From Phoronis ovalis (Eukaryota; Phoronida; Phoronidae), in the NCBI GenBank assembly GCA_028565635.1, contig JAOXYB010029367.1:2950-15051 (forward strand): a stretch of DNA of 12,102 bases, in the 5' to 3' direction. The notes beneath the pieces are model-generated. The model made no database searches, was not told the DNA's origin, and was given only the letters and a program-made list of their open reading frames with translations. Positions 6,896 through 12,102 of the stretch are shown piece after piece. Within the stretch, counting starts at the first letter, position 1. Each line of letters opens with the position of its first letter. Made by a program: the position numbers and the translations under genes.

Positions 6896-7954
6896 CTAAA
6901 ACATATTATGTGAGGAAACATATTTTATATAAACCAACGGTAAAGGTCTAGCATACACTTGAATAGTCTTTTGCAGTTTTTCTTATATTTAGTAACGTGT
7001 GTGATAAAATAGGTTGTTTGTGTAAACACCATGTGAATATATTTTTGAGTTACACTACATAAATGTAAAAACAACGTATAAATCTTGTCAATATCCAAAG
7101 CAGTGTATGGTTTATAGACAATTTCTTTACGATAAGGAACACACATTAGGCCTATCCACCACAACGGTTTTGAGGATATTAATGTGTTTAATGGCAATAA
7201 TGAAGTATCTTGTGGTATATGATATTATAATAAAACCTATTTAAAATTAGTATATAGATCGACATTTGTATGCAATTATTTTTAAATTATTACTGAAATT
7301 ATTTAATTTCTTTTTAAATTATTATTAAAATTATTTAATTTCTTTTTACTGAGAGTAATTCACATTCTACTCTTATTTTGAAATTCACAATTTCATTTTT
7401 GTCTTTATACTTAAATTCCATGTAAAATTGTGCAATGTAAAATGAAATTTTATGAGAAGAAATAAGGTTTAATGTAAAATAATATAATGTAAAATAATAT
7501 TTGCAAGTAACAAGAAATCAATCCAATATTTTGCATCAGTTAGTGTGCAATGAAACAGTGTTTGCAAAGTAGTAATATTTAATTTAAAAATCTTTAATAG
7601 ATTTGTATACAACCCAAATTCACTTTTCCTGTGCCTCACACACTCGTCAAAAAATAAGAAGGCTAATCAGACCCCTTACCGGTTGCTGGTATAAGAATAG
7701 AATTGTTTATTTAAGTAGCTTTTTTATTTTTTAAAATTTATTGATAAAAGAAGAAATAATACAAAAAGAGCAAGTTATAATATATAAAGAACAAAAATAC
7801 AAAAAGATAAAAACATACAATAAATTACACAAATTATTGTCACTCTCAATGTATGCAAGTTGAAACACTGTTGAAATTACCCTAATATAGCTGAAGTTTG
7901 ATGGACTTTCCCCCATCGTTTAAGGTATACTGAAACGAGCAATTATATACGGGG
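6896..7954. other. AT-rich stretch with short tandem duplications
   Basis: This would be intronic if the flanking minus-strand exons form one gene. A 32-bp unit is duplicated at 7279-7310 and 7311-7342. The 15-mer AATGTAAAATAATAT is duplicated exactly at 7471-7485 and 7486-7500. A minus-strand open frame of about 90 codons (6925-7197) has no true start or motif. One splice-bounded candidate (7881-7929) could not be joined in phase to either side. Confidence 0.45.
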
Positions 7955-8118
7955 GCTATTGGGCGAGCAGCGAGCATTGTGGTCTGTTAAGTCCGAGCCG
8001 AGCTGCTAGCTTCCATTCACTCTTAAATGCGAGCAGCGAGGCTTTTTCTTTTTGGCGACTTTTTTTATTTTTTTAAGTTCCAGCATTGTACTCTTGGGGG
8101 GACCCCTACCCTACTCAT
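7955..8118 (+). repeat. GC-rich interspersed repeat, copy 1
   Basis: GCGAGCAGCGAG occurs at 7963-7974 and 8029-8040. A T-rich run then leads into AAGTTCCAGCATTGTACTCT and a six-G run followed by ACCCCTACC. The same order of blocks recurs in the same orientation at 11335-11410. The block at 8070-8103 aligns closely with 11371-11403. Composition is unlike the AT-rich flanks, which suggests an inserted mobile element. No coding capacity is evident, and terminal repeats were not identified. Confidence 0.6.
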
Positions 8119-8397
8119 ATACGATACCCTGATTTTGTTGATTCACAGCATATTGAAATATGTTATTAATGGCAAACATACGATATTTGATTCACCTTTG
8201 TGTGCACTTGTGACCACTAAAATCTACCAATCCACTACAAACTTTACTTTTGCAGCATTTTGTTACACTCCAATGACGCCATAAACAACTTGTAAGAATT
8301 TCACTTGTTGAAGAGTTTGGTACTTTGGCCATTACAATACACGACATAGAATTACTGATCTGATGTGATTTTGTTGCTCAAACATAGGAGGTCTTAC

Positions 8398-8876
8398 ATA
8401 CGACACGCAAGTTTAAAAGTTTCATAGTATGCACTACTCACTTCATCTTGTGTTATTGTACTCAGAGTCCTCCTGCAATATATTTAGTTAGTTTGTTATG
8501 TACCTACCGAACTTCTCAAGGACTTGCATCCAATCATTTTCTGCAGCTACATACATTTTATGGCGATCCATCTAAAAGTATATCAAAATATACAACTAAA
8601 TCCATATTTAGAAGTATATAAAAATATATAATCAATTTTATCGCAAATAGTCAGCAACAATTAAGAAGTTACAATTTACTAAGAAACACATATTTTCTGA
8701 ATTGCTTTCTGCTGAACCAAAAGTCTTTTATTTAAATATGTAGTTGCAACATGCCTAAATGCAGTATATTAAGCAGGACAAAAATACAAGTACCTTCTCT
8801 TTTTGTTGTCTGGATTCAACTGTTGCTTGGATTCGTGACACGTCATTGCATAGTCCCTTTTTCATCAATTGATGTA
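8398..8876 (-). CDS. Three spliced exons of an unrecognised gene (one 31-nt intron)
   Basis: Exon A (8794-8876) follows AAATAG and ends AAG|GTACTT. Exon B (8504-8571) follows TTTTAG and ends GGTAG|GTACAT. Exon C (8398-8472) follows ATATTGCAG and ends CGTAT|GTAAGA. All three phases agree, giving about 75 continuous codons. Exon A reads MKKGLCNDVSRIQATVESRQ from its first Met (8863-8865). Exon B includes MYVAAENDWMQVLEKFG, and exon C includes TLSTITQDEVSSAYYETFKL. The chain is hydrophilic, Gln/Glu/Lys/Arg-rich and probably helical, with no membrane segment. The introns are 222 nt and only 31 nt, the latter carrying ACTAACT as a likely branch point. Either the Met in exon A is the start or a further 5' exon exists. 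Exon C leaves two bases, so the gene continues. I do not recognise the family. Confidence 0.6.
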
Positions 8877-8957
8877 CTATTTAAAAAAATGTTGCAAATG
8901 ATGAATAAGCGGTGTATAAACAAATAATTAATATACAATTTTGTATTAATATCTTAC

Positions 8958-9035
8958 GCCTTTACTTTAGAAATGTGGTGTAATGTAATGTTTTATAAAA
9001 AAATATATATATTTATATACATCACTGTGACGTCA
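8958..9035 (-). promoter_or_regulatory. Candidate promoter and 5' UTR exon for the 8398-8876 gene
   Basis: Reading the minus strand, a perfect CRE (TGACGTCA, 9028-9035) is followed about 10 bp later by TATATAAAT (9011-9019). A start site would then be expected near 8985. A donor (GGC|GTAAGA) at 8958/8957 would give a short non-coding first exon and an 81-nt intron (8877-8957), leading into the exon with the first Met. Element order and spacing fit a TATA promoter. The AT-rich setting makes a chance TATA likely. Confidence 0.3.
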
Positions 9036-9039
9036 TAGG

Positions 9040-10215
9040 GATTTTAAACGCCGAGCGTAAATTTGTTTCTCAACGAATTATAGATTACATCTAGCTGTTA
9101 AACGTACATTTTTGGATGCAATGGCATATGCGGGTAAAATCAGCACCTTTTCCATCTAATTTTATGTGACCTTCTTCTGTTTATTACACCGTGACCGGAA
9201 ATAATTGCACCAAGTTAAAAAAAATTTTACTCAATGAATTTTGGTTAATAATAAGAAAACTAGACATCGATTAATTGTAATGATATCATCTGCGCAATAC
9301 TGAACTTATCTGCTTCAAGTGTGTCATCTTATTATTTTACGGTACTGTTCTTTTACCCCTCCAGATATCATAATTTAGTGAGATTTCAATTTTTGGAATA
9401 CTGAACACAGCTTTCCTTAATATAACTTTAAGTTGAATGTAAAATCTTAATATCTTAATTGTGAATCATTTTTGGTGAATTAAATTTTTTTTTAAAGTTT
9501 ATTGTTATGAAGCTAGTTGTACATATCACACACTTTTCGTAATTTCAGTCATATACAGAAAGTCGGTGGAAAGCATTTTTTTATTAGTCCGTTCTTTCTA
9601 CTACGTTTAGTTTCAAATGAAGTATCACGCGATTCACGTGAATTTTAGAAATTGGCTGCATCGTTACTGAATAGTGTGATACCACTTTTAACTTTTAATC
9701 TATTTATTGCAAAAAATATATTTCTAAGAACACCCCAGAATTCAGCAAACCCCAAAGTGACAGCCATCTTTAGATTTTTCAAGTTACAATATTTTAAAAA
9801 ATTCAAGCAAGATTTAAAGATTTCTTAATTGGATTTCACTTCTCTAAATCAAATTAAATCATCAAACAATATCAAATTTCAGAATATAACCATTATCAAA
9901 GAAATATAGCCGTTATTATTTTTTTTCATATTTAAAACCTCAAAAACGTAATAGTTCACAAAAAACGCAAAAGCAACACAAGTATTCTTCAGAAATTTTA
10001 ATAATGCCATAATATTCTAGTTTAGAAATGAATTAGCTTTATTTGTGTCAAATTTGGAAAGTATCTTTTGAAAAACCAAGCGTTTATAACATGTCAAATT
10101 TATTGGCGCATTTATTTCCGGGCACCCTGTATTTTGTACCCGTTTGCATTTTGTACGACTGTCTTTGGAAGTAACAGATAGTTCAGATGAACTTCGGATA
10201 GCCCTCAAAGCGTCT
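9040..10215. other. Long gene-poor AT-rich stretch
   Basis: No exon, RNA gene or tandem repeat was supported. A perfect 12-bp palindrome containing an E-box (ATTCACGTGAAT) lies at 9632-9643. A sequence reading TACAGGGTGCCCGGAAAT on the minus strand (10115-10132) resembles the end of a mariner-like element, but no partner end was seen. A minus-strand open frame at 10017-10208 crosses it and lacks an ATG. Confidence 0.45.
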
Positions 10216-10223
10216 CCCTTCTG

Positions 10224-10251
10224 TTCTGCCCTGCCCTGCCCTGAAGTGAAG
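10224..10251 (+). repeat. CCCTG pentamer microsatellite
   Basis: About three and a half units of CCCTG are followed directly by two units of GAAGT. It is short and shows no sign of recent expansion. Confidence 0.7.
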
Positions 10252-10918
10252 TGGGTAATGATGCTCTTTCTTTAGCCTTGCATTATACACGTCACATATG
10301 TTGCTATTTTTCCTTGATCCTCAATACGCAGAACCAAAATATTTGTTTGGCTCCTTAAGTATTTTAAAAAATGTAGATAGGCTTTTGCAAAACCGCGCTT
10401 AATATTGATAAAGATGAGACGCATATGTTGCTTATTTGACACCTGATCGAAGATCTCAAATCTTAACTTTCCAAGGCTTTTTTAGTTTTTTGTCAAATCA
10501 ATTTGAGCTTTCCGTTATTTTGGAATTAGTAAGTTGTACTGGTAATGGTTGTAACTTATTAAAAATGCTTTATTTAGATAGCATGGTGTGTTATCTGAAT
10601 AAATGCGTGTGGAGTGTCCGTAAACGTATAACCTCTGTCAAATATTTCTTTAAATTGTAAAATTGTGCATTGCGTAATATTATCAAATTTGTTTTTAAAC
10701 TCGTTTGTATTGTGAATAAAATATTTAGAGCTATTTATGCAGAGACCAATTACTACAGGACTACAATTTATTTACAACCTAACCTATTTGTCTCATCTAC
10801 CCTTTTTGAGACCCCGATAGGATTACAGCAAGCAAAAAAGGCTATACAATAGTGCTAGGCAATTACAAATGCATGAGAGAATTATTTAAAATCGATTACA
10901 GGGCTACCTAACATCCAC
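10252..10918. other. Gene-free spacer
   Basis: Two plus-strand open frames of 60-74 codons (10436-10660 and 10670-10852) use no ATG start and have the Leu/Phe/Tyr/Asn bias of AT-rich random sequence. Nothing else was seen. Confidence 0.45.
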
Positions 10919-11080
10919 TGACTATCACGTACACGCAATCGTTGAGCATTCACCCAAATCGTTGTGTAGTGACCAAATTCGTTAGACATTCACAGTCAAA
11001 TCGTTGTGCAATGACAAGTTCCGTTTTGCAATCACAGAGTTCGTTCAACAATCACCAAGTTCGTTGAGCTTTCACCTCCG
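10919..11080 (+). repeat. Tandem repeat phased at 20 bp, seven to eight units
   Basis: CGTT starts at 10940, 10960, 10980, 11002, 11022, 11042 and 11062, so the spacing is 20 bp with one 22-bp unit. A diverged unit may precede at about 10919. The approximate consensus is CGTTGTGCAATCACCAAATT. Within each unit CGTT is followed eight to nine bases later by TCAC or TGAC. Units are quite diverged, yet the phase is kept. The period is not a multiple of three and there are no unrelated spacers, so it is neither a coding repeat nor a CRISPR array. Confidence 0.8.
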
Positions 11081-11334
11081 AAGACTATAAGCATATTTTG
11101 AATAAACGGTATATAATTTTGACTGATAGTTCAGAAATAAATTAGGTTCTTTATATTCAACCACACAATACTCTTAATTACATTGATTAATTTTGTCACG
11201 GTTGAAATAATAAAAAATACAATAATTAATATTTGGTGGTACTGTGATTGTAATGCAGGAGCGAAAATAAATAGATTGAAAAGGTGCTTGTTTTTTTAAC
11301 TTGCCGCGAGATTTGACCCTTTTTTGGTTGTTTT

Positions 11335-11410
11335 TTCTTCTTAAGTGTGCGAGCAGCGATCATTGCTAATTTTTAAGTGCGAGCATTGCACCCTGGGGGG
11401 TACTCCCAAC
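11335..11410 (+). repeat. GC-rich interspersed repeat, copy 2
   Basis: GCGAGCAGCGATCATTG (11349-11365) and GCGAGCATTG (11379-11388) lead into CACCCT, a six-G run and TACTCCC (11401-11407). It matches copy 1 at 7955-8118 in block order and orientation, with a shorter gap between blocks. Confidence 0.6.
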
Positions 11411-11640
11411 CACCTCAATACTGGACTGAATATTAAAATCCCTGCCCTGTTCGGGCTTATGCAATGATCTAAGATATATTAAATAACTTAGATTGAGTAT
11501 ATTTCCAGGGTTCTGATTGTATTTTTATAATAGTATGCACTTCCAGAAAAACATTTGTTTCAATTAATATTAGTCTGTAAACATTTCTCATCATCAGACA
11601 GTCACAATTTGGCCAAACATGGGTGAAAGAATGAGATTTT
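11411..11640. other. Short spacer, nothing recognised
   Basis: AT-rich sequence between the second interspersed-repeat copy and the coding segment at 11641. No motif was supported. Confidence 0.4.
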
Positions 11641-11871
11641 TTACCAGCTTTTTAAAAGTGACGTTATTTTCTCAGCTGTCAAGTCCACGTCAGTCAAATA
11701 AGTCCCATCTTGTATGAGTACAAACTTAGTAACGAGCCAGGATCCCAGGCGATATTAGTTGATTTGTAATAATCCTGATGATGCCATGTAGGCATCGAGT
11801 ATGGTTCTTGTTGGGGCCCACCTTTTTCAACTGTTTCAACAACGAAGTGTATAGAAACGGGACAAGAAAGT
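11641..11871 (-). pseudogene. Terminal coding exon of an unrecognised gene, with a frame change
   Basis: On the minus strand an acceptor (TTAATTTACAG) is followed at 11871 by a frame containing FVVETVEKGGPQQEPYS and MPTWHHQDYYKSTNIAWDPG. That frame stops at 11694-11696. The neighbouring frame, open from about 11750, carries KFVLIQDGTYLTDVDLTAEK and ITSLLKSW, then stops at 11641-11643. Both halves are rich in Trp, Asp, Gln and Pro, unlike AT-rich noise. The simplest reading is one coding exon with a one-base loss between about 11700 and 11750, either a pseudogene or a sequencing error. The exon needs two bases from an upstream exon outside or near the window end. I do not recognise the family. 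No signal peptide or membrane segment is seen. Confidence 0.5.
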
Positions 11872-12102
11872 CTGTAAATTAACAATGAATTATTAATTAA
11901 AAATTAATACGACGTAGTTTGAAGGCAGTTAATTTGTGGAGCATTTAATTGTTCAGTTTATGCTCAAGCACGGAAAGAAAATGGGACTTTCATAAAGGCC
12001 ATAATTTCAAATAAACTTAAGAGGTGTGTCGCTGCCTTGAGGTGCCTTTTTGACGTATTTTTGACATTTTTTACGCCCCTACGTTATATTTTAAGGCCCT
12101 GG

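Noticed and set aside
6925-7197. 90-codon minus-strand open frame
   Set aside because: It begins at TTG with no acceptor in phase. At this base composition about one chance frame of this size is expected in the window.
7731-7916. Minus-strand frame with a hydrophobic end, and the splice-bounded piece 7881-7929 inside it
   Set aside because: A good TTTCAG acceptor precedes 7929, but no frame joins it to exon C or to the 6666-6895 exon without a stop or phase clash.
8196-8216. Possible 21-nt microexon on the minus strand (TTTTAG before, GTGAAT after)
   Set aside because: It keeps phase, but a 21-base match to splice rules is easy by chance and there is no coding signal to test.
8027-8284. 85-codon plus-strand open frame
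   Set aside because: It runs through the interspersed repeat, and the Phe-rich part comes from a poly-T run.
9632-9643. 12-bp palindrome ATTCACGTGAAT with an E-box
   Set aside because: Palindromes of this length are expected a few times in 12 kb. No gene start is near.
10115-10132. Mariner-like terminal sequence TACAGGGTGCCCGGAAAT (minus strand)
   Set aside because: No matching inverted end or transposase was found in the window.
10017-10208. 63-codon minus-strand open frame
   Set aside because: It starts at TTG, crosses the mariner-like end and has no phase-correct join to the exons at 8398-8876.
10919-11080. CRISPR array
   Set aside because: Units are contiguous, diverged and without unrelated spacers, and the genome is animal.
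1-12102. tRNA genes
   Set aside because: I scanned for B-box sequences (GGTTCGANTCC and its complement) and saw none, so no tRNA is called.

Overview
The window looks like nuclear DNA of an animal, probably an invertebrate. It is AT-rich with long gene-poor stretches. Coding pieces are short, split by GT-AG introns and surrounded by diverged repeats. There are no bacterial-style operons or ribosome-binding sites. GC-rich interspersed repeats, a TTF-type zinc-finger gene and relics of a Polinton/adintovirus-like element would fit a marine invertebrate, but I cannot place it to phylum.

Layout. Bases ~123-1000 are a diverged tandem satellite with a ~138-bp unit. Bases 1310-2760 hold a decayed virus-like cluster: a packaging-ATPase pseudogene on the minus strand (broken in three places and lacking its Walker A end), a small intact minus-strand frame just downstream, and a C2H2 finger fragment on the plus strand. 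Bases 3691-5134 hold a short plus-strand TTF zinc-finger gene with one intron, one frame break and four CCAAT boxes upstream. Clusters of the heptamer GACCACC and small hairpins flank it, and a GC-rich repeat with a 13-G run follows. Bases 5405-6052 carry a diverged repeat pair and isolated regulator-like motifs.

Bases 6666-8985 hold minus-strand coding exons. Three phase-compatible exons lie at 8398-8876, with a TATA/CRE promoter candidate just upstream. A Pro-rich, Arg/Lys-rich terminal exon lies at 6666-6895. The two sets may belong to one gene, but I could not find a phase-correct join. An interspersed GC-rich repeat sits between them and recurs near 11.35 kb. The right end carries a tandem repeat phased at 20 bp (10919-11077) and a minus-strand coding segment with a frame change (11641-11871).

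There is no evidence of an intact multi-gene system. The points most worth a second look are the possible 31-nt intron, the virus-like relic, palindromic bZIP-type sites preserved across satellite copies, and the two unrecognised coding segments on the minus strand.
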